Notes under the pieces: generated by a model
Told to the model about the DNA's origin: nothing
The model's input: only the letters and a program-made list of their open reading frames with translations
Databases searched by the model: none
Part shown: in pieces, positions 44,892 through 57,200 of the stretch
How the letters are laid out: every line of letters begins with the position of its first letter
Numbering within the stretch: position 1 is the stretch's first letter
NCBI GenBank assembly: GCA_951394405.1
Contig: OX596335.1
Span: 2,790,001 to 2,854,000, forward strand
Origin: Coprinellus micaceus
Taxonomy: Eukaryota > Basidiomycota > Agaricomycetes > Agaricales > Psathyrellaceae
Length of the DNA stretch: 64,000 nt
Direction: 5' to 3'
Position numbers and translations under genes: made by a program

Positions 44892-45751
44892 TCAGGTACC
44901 TGGAGCCCGGGGCTGGCTGGTCCCAAGGAAAAATCGTAGGAGCCGGAGACGGCTCCTTTGTCGAGAAGGGATCTATAATGGATGGGTCGCCTATACGGTA
45001 CGCAGTGGGATGAAGAAATTAGAAAAATAAACCCGACTGTAGATTCAGCAACACTCACTAGGACTTAAAGCAATCATAGACTCGGATGTTGCTCCATTCA
45101 AGCTCGCGTCCCCTTGTTCCAAGGGGTTGTGAGATACTTGGACGGCGATTCCGAGTTGGAGTGGAGAGGGTGAAGCTGCCATCGGTGCCTAAGGTCTAGT
45201 AGAGAAGCAGTACTGGAGAGCAATTGAAGTAGAGATGGAATGCTGGTGAGGATATTCCACCGACTAGCCGTCCTGTATTTATATTCACGCTCGCTGGGCT
45301 GCGGATTTTAAAGGTTGGTTCCTTCGATTCAACCGTAGCAGCAAATGCTTCACGGTGGGTGCGCACTGCGCCTGCGGTTCGTAGTATATTTGAGAGGTTG
45401 CGACCAAGGACCGCGATCCCTCCGAGGACTTCACAATTCTCAGCTCCTGCTTGTGAGTGACAGTAACGACGGATCAAATTGGCTTGGTTTGCGGTCTAAA
45501 CGAGGCAATCCTACTGCGGACGGCCTCGAGCCTGCAGTGGGGTTACCTCCGAGCCTGAGCGTTTCAAAGCAGGCGATGAGCCTTCCAAACATTGCCTGTG
45601 CCCCTGCCAATTGAAGGGTTGAGATGATCAAGTTGTGTGAGGAAAATCTTGAGCAACACAGTAAGTTCCGAGTCTGGGTAAAGTGGCAAAGTTGAAGGGA
45701 GGGTAGTATTATCATAGGGTTCAAGCATGTTTACTTTCGCTTGGGCATGAG

Positions 45752-47254
45752 CTAGCCTTGAGAGGCGCGATGAATGCTCCCCGAGTCCGCAAGATCACCG
45801 AGTCCAAAATGCAAAATTTCCCCCTCGACAGATAAGTCCCCACAGCCAAGCCTCTTGTCTTCATCTATCTCGGTCGGAGTGAGGCTTGACGACCTGAGAG
45901 CACCAATGGCACTTTGCTCTGGAACGTCCCCTGGAGACACCATAAGGTTGGCATATACCGCACCCCTAACCAATCGCGGATAACGATACGGATGGCTACG
46001 TCCCTTGTTATCATCCTTCTCGACCTTGCATTTGTGAAATGTGTGTATCGTCTCACGAAGCGCGACTTCCTTGCATGTGAGGCATTGAACGAATGTCGAC
46101 CAGAAGCGTTCTTCGGCGATGCCTTCTGAAAGACTCCGCATGAGGGTGTCTTTCATCTTCGTGGCATCGTTGGGGACTATGGACGTAAGTTCTGGCAAGG
46201 GAAAGGCGGTTCAATGTCAGGCGCTACTCGGCAGTAGATATTCACTTACGACTCCTTCCCCGTACAGCTGCGGTCTTGCTCAAGACTTGGTATAGCCCAC
46301 CAGCTCGGAGAAGAGATCTGTCGATGTCTGTTATATAAGCCACCTCTTGAGATTCGAGCGGATAAGCTGATTGGGAGAAAGGATGAGCCATAGTTAGAGC
46401 TCGAATCATCGAGTTATGGTTCTTGTGAGGACCACATACCTCTCTTAGAATAAACCTGAGATTTCAGGCCATCGCAAGTATAGAACCTTTCAATGTATAC
46501 TGGAAAACTGTTCGTCAGTTTCCATCCCGCGACCGCGATTGACTACGAATGCCACGGCACTCACCCAAGAAGCCACAGCGTCGTTTAGCGCAAATCGCCA
46601 CGTACTCGCCCAGGGGAAGTGACTCCTTCTGGCAAGAGTCCTCGCCCATTACTTCGACAACGCCAATGTGTGATTCCGTGTAGTTCTTTCTGTCTAGAAG
46701 GGCGCACATGCAGCAAGGGTTCCGGAAGTAGTGCGTCCTCCGGAGAGGTTCCCACTCGCTGGGGGAGATTCGTGCTCCCGTTTCGGAATCCAAGGGCCTG
46801 TACAATAGGGTGCAGAGACGAAAGCGCTCCGCGTCAGCTACCAGATCTCCGAGGTTGAAGGCTTGAGTGCTTACCACGCAAATTCCTCAAGTGACCGAGT
46901 ACGGGCATTGCAATGCAGAACACACGGCGTCTGGTGGATAGTCGTTACGTGGTGACTTTCGATTTGCCGGAGGAAGTGGGCCAAAATAACCCCGACGTCG
47001 GGGCACTGCATGGCGGGGCCTTCCGGGTTGCAAGCACTCATTCGAAATGATACTGGAAGGCAAGATAGTACTCCGTAAGTCGTGCGGTACTGGGCGCAAA
47101 AGAAGGTGGGACTGGTTGAGAAAGGCTGGACTGGCGTGCGTCGGGTTCTTATCTCAGAAGCAAATCGTCTCCGCAGTGGCAGCTGCATGCATAACGGCAG
47201 ATTATTTGGAAGGCTGGTTGACTTAACTGCGATCAGACAGCGCAGACAGAGCAC
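45752..47254 (-). CDS. Hypothetical Cys-rich protein with one CxxC..HxC module
   Basis: Several exons fit by eye on the minus strand. They encode CPDVGVILAHFLRQIESHHV and TRSLEEFAW; then PCCMCALLDRKNYTESHIGV and YVAICAKRRCGFLG; VYIERFYTCDGLKSQVY; AYPLESQEVAYITDIDRSLL; then LSEGIAEERFWSTFVQCLTC with the module ending TFHKC. Introns carry GTAAGC, GTGAGT and GTATGT donors. The CxxC..HxC module has the same order of ligands as the two in the neighbouring gene (one residue longer). The N-terminus (47254 to about 47000) is uncertain. No function can be assigned; the gene may belong to an expanded Agaricomycete family. Confidence 0.45.
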
Positions 47255-48293
47255 TCCACTCCAACCGTAGCTCCTGTGCTGCGACCTCCGGAAAGGCGAA
47301 TTGGTTGAGTAGTGGGGCTTCGGCGCAGGCGGAGGACTTCAACCGTAGCTCCTGCACTGCGACCTCCAGAGAGATACATTGGTTTGCGTCTGGTTGAGTA
47401 ATGAAGCACCTCTGACACTCGAAATTGATGGGCGCGGTTTCACGCTTGCCCGAGGGTACTGGCGGCTTGGCTTCAAAGCCCTAGCATACCCTCAATTGAG
47501 CCTTCCTCTCCACCATTGGACTCGGACGTGGTGATCTAAGCGAGGAAGAAAGTGGGTGGGCTCGTTCGGTGGCACATCATTACCCCGTGGTAATGGAAAG
47601 CTTCGATCGCGACCATTCCGTTTCTGTAGCATGCGACAAGGAATCCAGAATCGGTGTGTCGTCTTGGCATATCCACTGGCACTGGTAGGCTGCGGCGTGT
47701 GTAGGTGGCGAAGTGGATGTGGAGGATGGCAGGGGTCGGACATGTCTAGCAAACATAAAACCTTGAGACAGTGTGCCTGGGTGCTCCTTTCGAGGAAATC
47801 GTGCCTCCAGTGCTAGCAGCAGTCGAGCAGAGAGAGTCGTTGGGATTCAAGTAATGCTGTCGCGTCGAGGGGTCCGCGCAAAGGGTCTAGGCGCGTGAAA
47901 CTGACAATACCCACAAGAGCGGGAAACGGATAGTGGGCGGGGTAAATCGAAAGGAGGGTCAAGAAATGCGTTACAAGAGGCGCACGAAGTGCGGGTATTC
48001 AAAGCGCTGGAGGGGGGGGGGAGCTGGATAGGGTATCGCCACTAGTAGAGCAATGCGATACGAGATACGTACGTTGGGCACTGATTGGGGCTGCCTACAC
48101 TGACCACCTACGCGTCGCCTTTGAAGTATCCATAATTAACTCCTTACCCAAACGCTTGGCCGAGGAGTAGGCGATGTTTGCTGACGGGGAAGGGGCTGAC
48201 AGTGGTGCCCGTTTTCGTTCCTCGGAGCAGATTAATCGTGTAACACTCTTCTGGACAGCGTCGACTGGTCAGCGAGTTGATGTGAGAAAGCGA
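47255..48293. other. Gene-poor interval with an imperfect tandem repeat
   Basis: No gene is called. Two copies of a roughly 45-bp unit (containing CCGTAGCTCCTG and CTGCGACCTCC) lie at 47264-47310 and 47341-47386. A 10-base G run lies at 48012-48021. Confidence 0.35.
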
Positions 48294-48765
48294 CTAAAGT
48301 CCTGGAGGAGTCTGAGGCCGTAGATAAGTCAGGACTGGTGTGCCTGGCTTCAGGTAACTAAGGGCCGATACCCAATTACTCCGCCACCAGACGTTGCAAT
48401 TCATCTCTCCAAAGGGCTCCTCAGCACAGGGTGTGGGCGCCGCAGCTACTGGGAAAGTGCCATAAACGGAGAGGAGGACGTGCGCGTAAACAGATGCAGC
48501 GAACCCCAGAAGTAACCCATATCTTTCGCAGAGGTGACAACGGACGGCGTCAAGGTAGGTGGGCCGGCGAGTCGTACACCTCATTGACTACAGGCGTACA
48601 CAGAAACGCGGGAGTTAGTAGCTCATGCTCGGCGAAGACGATGTAAGCGATGAGGATTGCTAGGTGCCCGAGAGATGCTGGGGGCATGAGCGGAAGGGGT
48701 TTCAGTCGGAGGACCGATAGGCCCGGGCGCCTGTTGGCATTGTGGCTGTGATAACTTACTCCCAC
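48294..48765 (-). CDS. Small hypothetical membrane protein
   Basis: The first exon includes MPPASLGHLAILIAYIVFAE followed by HELLTPAFLCTPVVN. After an intron-like gap the second exon reads YGLLLGFAASVYAHVLLSVY, then CAEEPFGEMNCNVWWRSN and a short tail ending at 48294. Two or three hydrophobic segments are likely. The start may be the Met of MPPASLG or that at 48765. It resembles short fungal membrane proteins of unknown function. The middle splice is unresolved, and the gene could be decaying. Confidence 0.4.
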
Positions 48766-49662
48766 CCCTAAGTATTAAGCCTTCAAGCTTCAAGGCTAGC
48801 CTGAGCGGGCTTCTGCTCCGAGCCCTGCCAGTGCTCCTGCACCCTGAACGCGGCTTTGCTCATTGAAAGTCGCACCTGAAGTCCTATCATTGTCCCCAAA
48901 GGACCGCCATTCCAATATATTCCAAAATATGGGGATGACACAAAGTTTTGACCTCAAAGGCGAAGTGTGAGGTGGGGTCGTGGACCGTCATGGTAATCAA
49001 AGGATCCTGTCCTCGTCGTTCGAGTGCGGAAAATTGGACGGTGTTTTCCATTCGGATATCCTTTTAGACGAACAGGAACAGTAACTCAACTTTAACGCCC
49101 TCCGGTCTCGGCTTCGTGAAGTTCCAGAGCGGTGGAAACTATCTTCGGTAGACGTTCTCCTGTAGCCATCCATGTTTCGAAACGCGTTACCGGGGATTCG
49201 ACGCGATCAGCGCAATGCAAATCAAGAATGGGGGCTTGAACTATAGATGGCGGGCATCCAGGATCGGAAACACCTTGGAAACACCTCTAGTAGGTGACAT
49301 GGTCAAGCGGGTGTCGTAGGATCAAAGCTCTACTCGGAATGTGGGGCTGAGGTGTGGCTATTTCGTGTACCTTCGGGTTGTGTGCTCATCGTCAGGCTTG
49401 CGATCGTCGAGTTCGGTCCCTTGAGCTCCTCACTAAGAGCTCGAGCTAGATCCCCAGAGTCAACCGGCGAGCGGTGTGCCCAACCATCTCGGGAACCAGA
49501 GGCCACAACATGAATTACATTGCACACATTCTTGCTCCAGGTTTACAACATCAGCCTATGCTCTTAACTTCCTTGGGTAAATACAGGAACGGACTGTCGG
49601 GGGTGAGGAAAAATCGCTGTGTAGCGGGCTGGTCAAGAGGTGCCACGGACGCCGGAGCTGGA
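48766..49662. other. Intergenic, nothing recognised
   Basis: About 900 bp between the small membrane protein and the DUF6698 gene. No coding frame with convincing content, no RNA gene and no repeat were seen. Confidence 0.3.
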
Positions 49663-51186
49663 CTAAGAATCAGGTGGGGACTCCGAAGGGTTCCAAAGGC
49701 CCTCCTTGATCAGACGCCTCCTCTCTTTTACCTTGGCGAGGACGGATTCCCCATGCACGTTTCGGCCTCGATTGAAAATGGCTGGGAAGATCTGTCTGTA
49801 ACGAGGACCTGTGTCAGTTCAAATTCGTGAAGCGCAACCTGGAAAAGCGAAGCCACGCACTGGTTCCACCACTTGAGAAGGCTGGCAACCTCCTCCTGTT
49901 CCTCTTCATCTTCCAGAAGATCGTTTAAGTGGTTATAGAACCCTTCGGAATCCGTCACCTTGTCTGTCTGCGAAAACACGTTCGAGGAAAGTAAGGCGAA
50001 TCGAACCTGGAGAAAGAGAAGTCAGGGTCGTGATCCGCTGTGAAATGGGTTTAAAAAAAAAGGAACCTGGGTGGCTATGTACGCTATGGAGGCTTCTGTT
50101 ACAGCGGTCATGCCATGAATTCGGGAATTGGACGACCGCGTGCTGGAAACTGCCCCTGCTGGAGCGTTGACGGAGCCAGGGGAAGTGAAAACATGTTTGA
50201 AAGCCTTGAAAGCCATGTAAGCGACAATCGTATGTCTACTTCAAGTGTAATCAAACACACCTTCACCAAGAGGGAGCTTCGAAGCAAACCATTCCATGCG
50301 TCTTTGCTGTCATATTCGTAACCTCGATAGATGAAGCGCGGCCAAAGGTCCGTGGTCGGTACGAAGTGACCTGCCGCGAGCTCTCGACGAATCCTTGAAT
50401 GCAAGAAGCAATGAGTTCCGTGAATAGTGCCTCCAGAATTTGGTAGGAGACTTACTTGGGGTCCTTCCAATCGAGATTTACCGGACACAAGAGAAATCCA
50501 GTCCGATCGTGATGGTACCCGCGACCGAACTTGACATTTCGCGGGATGGGTGGCGTCAGCACCTCGTTCGGAGGTGTGATCCAATCGATAATCGCGAACT
50601 TAATCGACTTCGTATCATCCGCCTTCGCCTGGGATATACCCTTCGTAATCTAAGAGAGGTGTTTCTTCAATTACAGGAACTGCGGACCGAGGGGATGCCC
50701 GTTACCCACCGTGTTCGCAATATAGTGTAGCTCTTCATCCGAACCGGTATTCAGTCTTTCTTCTATCCCAGGGGATAGCGACAGCAATCGCCGGTATAAG
50801 CGCTGCTCCAAAAGGTCTCTATGGATGTCTATTAGCGCGTAGGCACATTGACGGATGTGTCAATACTTACGCAGGGGTGAGTTCCTCCTCAGTGATGCGT
50901 TCAAGCTCTAGTTGCATGGTCCTCGATAACCCGTGGGTGATTATCGTCTGAACATGGCAGAATGTTCGAATTGTTCTCCCAAAGTGCTTGCCGTGTCCGA
51001 CAAGAGGGTCAGTGCGACATCTAGAAAGTGCTTCAATGTCTGATGGAAACGTTAAAACATCACAGCTTGGAGCTCACTGTTTCTTAACTGGGGCCCAGCG
51101 CAGACCGTCGGCGTTGTCGGGGCGTTTGCCCAAAACACTTCCACTCGGGGATTGACTTGGTTGGTTCTCTTTGTTTGTCGAAGCCA
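49663..51186 (-). CDS. DUF6698 family protein
   Basis: The start at 51186 gives MASTNKENQPSQSPSGSVLG followed by KRPDNADGLRWAPVKKQ. Later exons encode IRRELAAGHFVPTTDLWPRF, IYRGYEYDSKDAWNGLLRSS, AFKHVFTSPGSV, SRIHGMTAVTEASIAYIATQ and VFSQTDKVTDSEGFYNHLND, then LLEDEEEQEEVASLLKWWNQ and QIFPAIFNRGRN. This order matches a family of uncharacterised proteins (DUF6698) amplified in Agaricomycetes, often near transposons. The last intron (donor GTGCGT near 49859, acceptor ACAG near 49799) places the stop at 49663. The gene looks intact. No biochemical role is known. Confidence 0.75.
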
Positions 51187-52984
51187 TGTAAGATCTTCGC
51201 TCAGTGCTGCCTCCTGCAGCTGGGGCCAGGGTCCGATATTCTGGGTTCGTGTGTTGGAGGTCCGGGGTGGGAGTAAAAGGATGGGCGCGGCATAGAACTG
51301 CGGGCGATGAGGTTTTTATACCTCTTGCATTGGTGTGACCGAGGGCGTACCTAACGGATGTGGTCTTCTCAACTCTGTTCGACGCGGACAGAGCCCTGTC
51401 GAATGGAAGAGTCAACCGCGGTAGCTGCGGGAGTCGGGGCTGCGGAGGGGGTGATCGAAGGCTGCCTGCATGCTAGAAAGCCCTCACTGGCAAGACCCGA
51501 ACTTAAGTATACAGGCAACACGCAGGAGGAACCACAAAGTATGAATAGCACGGAGGGCGAACTGACGGGCGACCTAGGGCCGCTCTAGAAGAGAGTTTTG
51601 GGCAGCAGCCAAATGAAGTGAACTACAGAATATCAGTCCCTAGCGGCGGAGAATAGGAGCTGTCGGCGGAGTGCTCGCTCCGGGTGAATGGTGAGAGTTC
51701 GGTGACAAGTACGAAAAGTCCTCAAGCCACTCCATAGCCAGCGCATGGGCTGGCCTGGGAGAGGCGACACCGTTGGGTCGGTGTATCGACGCCGAAGGTC
51801 ACAGTAACTCTATCCGGGCCGCGACCTTTGGGGAAGCTCAGTTGGCATAGGACCATCGTTCACCTTGAATCTGGATCGTCGGTTGTGATCTCTCTGAACC
51901 CGTCGACAATCGCGCATGCCCCGTTGCGGGCTGGAGGGAAGGGTTGATCAGAAGGAAAGCCACCAGGAAGAGGTAGCGAGCTGTTTGGCAAACTCAGCTG
52001 CCTTGACAGAGTTCGAGTAGATGACGTGCTAGGGGAGGGCATTGTGGTCGAGGGTGAAACCGAGAGGTAAGGATGAACCTGCTGGTTTGGCTGGTCCTGG
52101 GGAAGGAGATATTGGCACCGAGAGGGCTCGAGGGCGAGGGTGGATGCCTGCGGCGAAGAGTCTCATTTCATGGAGACATGCGGGGTTGGCGAGCTCCCCT
52201 CTCCCACTGCAAATAGGCCGCAGGAGGGTGTCAGTTGAAACGTGGTATAGAAAGATGGAACCACCGACGGACCTCGCTCTCACCAAACACGTCTCGAATA
52301 CCTGTTTATGGCCCTGCTGAACCGGCCTCACGACTCTCATGACTTCCAAGTGGTTGAGCTCGCCCTCCTCCTGAACGAGGCCAAAGCTTCGGATCGGATA
52401 ATAGCCGCGATGCCGTCGGGGGACGCTGGTAGTTGTTTTAGAGGCTCGAAAACGGTCACAGTCGAGAGAGTTCACTGCGAAAGGTGGGTGAGGCGTTCGA
52501 AGGTGAACTGAAGAGATGATACGTACTTCGGTACTATAGAGGGGGTCGCTGTGCCATGCTGACCAGTTGCAAGGCATGGCAAGTAATGGTTCGTGCCAGC
52601 ACAAGGTATGTTCGCTCGACCGGCAAGCTCGGGAGACAAGCACGGTACCGATGAGGTGTTGAAGGCTGTCTGTCTGTCCGTCGTCATTGCCGCAGAGGAC
52701 CTGTCTCTCCGTGCTGACGCCAACTATACTGTGGGCTGAGCGGCTTCGTATCCCGTGGTGATTGCGATGGTGTCGACAGAGGGGGAGTTCGTGTATGGTA
52801 CGACTAGAGAGGACTCCTGTATGGTACAATGAGAGACCTGCGGGAAGCGTCAGCATTCTCGAAGACCGCCATGGATGGGAAGGACTTACCGGAGAGGGAG
52901 TTCGTGTATGGTACAATGAGAGATCCGTTAAGGGCATAAACGTTTTCGTAAACCGCCGCAAATGTGAAGGGCTATAAGATATTG
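51187..52984. other. Gene-poor interval with diverged tandem repeats
   Basis: A long minus-strand open frame covers 52029-53018 but its content does not look coding. Two diverged copies of an approximately 75-90 bp unit (starting GTGTATGGTAC, each with AATGAGAGA) lie at about 52792-52890 and 52911-52975. Confidence 0.35.
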
Positions 52985-54282
52985 AGGTGTCGGTTACGGT
53001 GCGCCACGAATATGCCACTCACTCCAGTGAAGGGTGAATTCCTTCTGCACAATGTGGTGCGACGGAGTGTCCCCCTTGCCGGCGTAAATGAGGTAAAGAT
53101 GTTTCCTTGTTTCGATGGAACCCCAGCAGTCATGTCGATGGCCTTGGAGAGCTCGATCTTGTGGGCGATAGACTGGGCGGCGAACATCTTAACGAAGATT
53201 CGAATGCCGCCACGGAGGCGGAGGGTCAAGTGAAGAGCCAACTCTTTCTTACTGTTACAGTTGAAAGAGTGCCTACATCCTGCAGCTGCTCGTTCTCTTG
53301 GATCTTCGCCTTGACGTTGTCGATGGTGTCCGGCGTCCCGACCTCGAAGGAAGTCCCGTCTTGTCGGTCAGCGTCTTCACGACCGGGATGGCCTGCTTCT
53401 GAATGTTGTAGTCCTACAGGGCGCGACTGTCCTCCAGCGGTTCGGCGCTGACGCGGCTCGAAACGGGCGCTAAGGAGTAGGCTCAGTTGAATAACTTTAA
53501 TTTCATAGGGCACTATATACTCACCTGCGTTCTCTTGGATCTTCGCCTTGGCGTTGTCGATGGTGTCCGGCGTCCCGACCTCGAAGGAAGTCCCGTCTTG
53601 TCGGTCAGCGTCTCCACGACCAGCATGGCCTGCTTCTGAATGTTGTAGTCCTCCGTTCTCTTGGATCTTCGCCTTGACGTTGTCGATGGTGTCTGGCATC
53701 CCGACCTCGAGGGAAGTCCCATCTTGTCGGTCAGCGTCTTCACGACCGGGATGGCCTGCTTCTGAATGTTGTAGTCCTACAGGGCGCGACTGTCCTCCAG
53801 CGGTTCGGCGCTGACGCGGCTCGAAACGAGCGCTAAGGAGTAGGCTCAGTTGAATAACTTTAGTTTCATAGGGTACTCTATACTCACCTTTTCTCTTGGA
53901 TCTTCGCCTTGACGTTGTCGAAGGGGAGTCTCGCCTTGTCGGTAAGTCTCTTCACGAAGATCTGCTACCACCGCGTGGGCCAGCGTGGACTCTTTCTGAA
54001 TGTCGCAGTCGGAAAGGGTGGGACGCTCCTTCGACTGCTTGCCAGAGAATATTGACAACCACAGCTTATTGGGTGCGATGCTAGCTATCCGTGAGGACCA
54101 AACCTTGATACAATCGACTACAGCGACTGCTCACCTCGGATTATCTTGAATCTTCGCCTTGGCATTGTCTGTCGTCCCAGGTGCCTTGACCTCGAGGGGA
54201 ATCGTCTTGCTGGTAGGTGTCTTCACGAAGATCTGCCTACCACCGCGCGGGCCAGCGTGGACTCTTTCTGAATGTTGTAGTC
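52985..54282 (-). pseudogene. Decayed polyubiquitin array
   Basis: On the minus strand several ubiquitin-like fragments occur in tandem, broken by stops and frameshifts. Recognisable pieces are [20 protein letters not shown] and [10 protein letters not shown] (54220-54140); FSGKQSKERPTLSDCDIQKE; PDTIDNVKAKIQEN (three times); DYNIQKQA; LHLTLRLRGGIRIFVK; and LIYAGK with IVQKEFTLH. At least five units can be seen, at about 54282-54137, 54136-53890, 53889-53655, 53652-53529 and 53526-53292, plus a more diverged one down to 52985. The 53292-53526 and 53655-53889 copies are nearly identical and share a TAG before DYNIQK and a frameshift after KTLTDKT. No unit is intact, so no functional ubiquitin precursor is made. 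Confidence 0.75.
53292..53889 (-). repeat. Tandem ubiquitin-derived units, about 235 bp
   Basis: Copy 53292-53526 and copy 53655-53889 are nearly identical across their length, including a non-ubiquitin segment with TTGAATAACTTTAATTTC or its one-base variant. A shorter copy (53529-53652) lies between them. Confidence 0.8.
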
Positions 54283-57200
54283 GGTTTTGAAGCAAAGGAG
54301 CACTGGGGGAACCTGAGACTGCATCACGGACTCAATGCCACGGGGTCGCCAGCACGAGGCACATGACGCTCACGCCCCCGCGTTTGGGGGCTTTGACCAG
54401 CCTGTACTATAGTACGAGTCAGACCAGTCCGAACGCCAATCCGAAACGGTCACAATGGTCATCATCCCTCACGGTTGTCTTCAAGTTAGATCTCAGCCTC
54501 GACATTTTTGCTGGCAATGGCATTGGTACGCAACACCTCGAGGGCTGCGCACGCTTCACGCTCCCCGTGCCCGACCGTCCCTTGAAGACATGATTTTTTA
54601 CGGCACCGAGTCGTCCAGATTTATATCGAGAGGAAACGCGCCTTGCCAGTGCAGTGAGGAATGGGCCGCAAAGGATCACTCAGTGCAAAGCATTTGGCCA
54701 AGGCCTTTGAATCATTGATCAAGGAATTTGGGGTATTGGACCCGGCGAGGCTCCCAGTGACAACGCATCTCCGGTCAATGAACTCCGCAGGAGAAGTAGC
54801 TGCCACGAATAATACACACCGACAACGGCGATGGAAGACTGATTTGCCTCACTCAAATCCTCCAGCAACGTTCCAGCGAGGGAGAGCACACTAAGACACG
54901 TGCCACAGCACGAGGCGAAAGATTAGCTTCTGTCGCAGATTCCATCGAGAGGAAAAGCTAACCAGACGCCCACCATCCTTAAAAGGCAGATGGAGATGAA
55001 TTTGCGGATGAAAGCTTGGAGACTAGATATTGCCACTGGTTGTCAAGCGCCTGTTAAATGCACCTCCGGAGAAGATATACACTCACTGGGTCATCGTCAC
55101 CCCTTTAGCCCTCATTTTTATAAGCGCACATAGTGAAGCGGCTGTCAGGGTTTCACTTGTGAACAACGCGCATGACTGAGCCGTGGCGGCGACTTTCTGT
55201 GTGCAGGATCGATTCCCTCGACACCTATGCTCACTGGTCAAATAAGAGGAACGTACCATCATCCTGTTGGCGTCACTAGAGAGAAGGCGGAAATGTTTCC
55301 CTGAGACTCTGTTACAATTAGCGCCCACGGATCGTCACTATTCACGATAAGACGCATGATGTGCTCACATTTCAACGACATGATCTGCCCCCAAAGTGCT
55401 AACCATCAGAAAAGGCACGCGATTGTCATGCTACGGGCAGCGTACATGTTCCGATACCTAAGAGGAAGGTATAACGAGCGACTCGTCAATGGCCACGTCC
55501 AGGGTGAGGACCGACGCACTTACTGAAGGCCAGAAGTGCAGACCCAGCCTAGCATGGTCGATGTCAAACGGGCAATTTAACGCTCAACGGCAGCATGAAG
55601 GAGATGCCACTCACCGCTGCTACAATCGCGGTCCGATAAAACCACGGGCTTTTCGATAGGGACATAACTTTGGACAACCACAGCACATCCGGGGGTAGCG
55701 AGGGTTAGCTGAGGTAGTAAGGGGAGTTCGGGAGAGACCCCTTACAGGACCAAGTTCTTATACAGTTGTAGCTGTAGATTTCGAATGCTGAGTAGTTACG
55801 AACCATACTGTCCGAATGTACTCACCATTGGGCAGCGAAAATAGTCAGATACTGTGATGAACGAGGTTAGTTGAACACTCATCGCGTCCCTAATAGCCTC
55901 GCCGCCCAAAGCTAGCCTTACTGTTGTGGTGAACGTAGCCTTGTCACCCCGAGGGTGGGTAGATTAAAGCAGGGACGGATGAGTGAGGGGCCCTAGATAA
56001 ATACTGGGCCGCCACGTACAGGTGCGAAACTGTGAAATTTACGCTCAGATGAAAACGGTCTAAGAGGACGATGAGCTCACAATAAAAGAATTGCCGATTC
56101 TTCTCCGGCGGTATATGTCATGTTCTGGCAGTAGACAAAGACCGAGAGTGCTTGAAGAGATGATGCGACCCTGCCCAGTGGTCACATAGTCAAGTTTAGG
56201 TCCAAGAACGCGGTAAGTGTGACATATACGAGAGAGCGAGCGTTGACGCACAGGAGGGCGACAACTGACACTTTTTGTGATGCTAGGTCGGTTTTGAAGG
56301 ACGGCCCAGGTGCGATGAAATACTGAGCGGCGACAACCTTCCAATAACCCGAAAGTAGGACGTGTCAGCATTCACTAAGCGCAAAATTGAGGCAACATCT
56401 TAAGTGGTTTTGTACACACCAGTGTTGCTAAGTAAAACCTACAACAGGATTTAAGTGGCCAGCTCACGGGATGGTGGGCTGTGATGAAGGTACCCACATC
56501 GAGTTGAGAGTACCCGCAATGAATTCAGGGCGTTTGAAGAGCGGGACGAACTCGGGGCTCGCCTGAGAAGGGGGCATCATCTCCTGCTGGCAAAGTCTAA
56601 GAGGGTCAGGCGTGAAGTGGAAGCAAGTGAAAAGGGGGGGGGGGGGGCGAATTTATGCCTGACAGCGCCCTGTTTGAGTCGCAAAATTTCCCATGCGTGG
56701 TGGATTTCAGGCTCCGAGAGCTCGAGATTTCAAGATTAGGCTTTGGTTCGTAAGTCTTAATGGTGGACCACCGCTTACTGGAGCGGATATACGGAACAAT
56801 CGTGGTTCAATTGGAGAGTTGAGGGGGAGATGCGATGAGGACGTACTCGAGAAGCGAGACCCGTCGGCTCCAACCTTGGTCAGCCCGCAGAGATCGCTTC
56901 GCGTATAAAAGCCGTCTGTACCACTTGAAAGGTTGTTGTCATTGTCACGGTCAGCTCGCCAACGGTGTCAGCGACCACAACTCCCACTATCCCGGCGAGC
57001 TCCTGGTCCGCAGCGAGAAAAATGGTCTGTGCCAGCAGTTTGCTAGTCTCGGGTGTGGACAAGGAACAAACCATTAACGGGGAAATGAGGACGACGCAGG
57101 TAATGTTGTACTCCTTCGCTATCGAGACCATTGGTGAACGTGGGCGAGAACAAAGCGCCGACGCTTTCCTCGATATACGCGGAGCCTAGCTTCGAGGTCG

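Noticed and set aside
52029..53018. 329-codon open frame on the minus strand
   Set aside because: Composition looks random (many Arg, His, Ser; no domain-like blocks), it crosses tandem repeats and overlaps the end of the ubiquitin relic.
53292..53889. CRISPR-like regular repeats
   Set aside because: Repeats are about 235 bp, ubiquitin-derived and without short spacers; the organism is a eukaryote.
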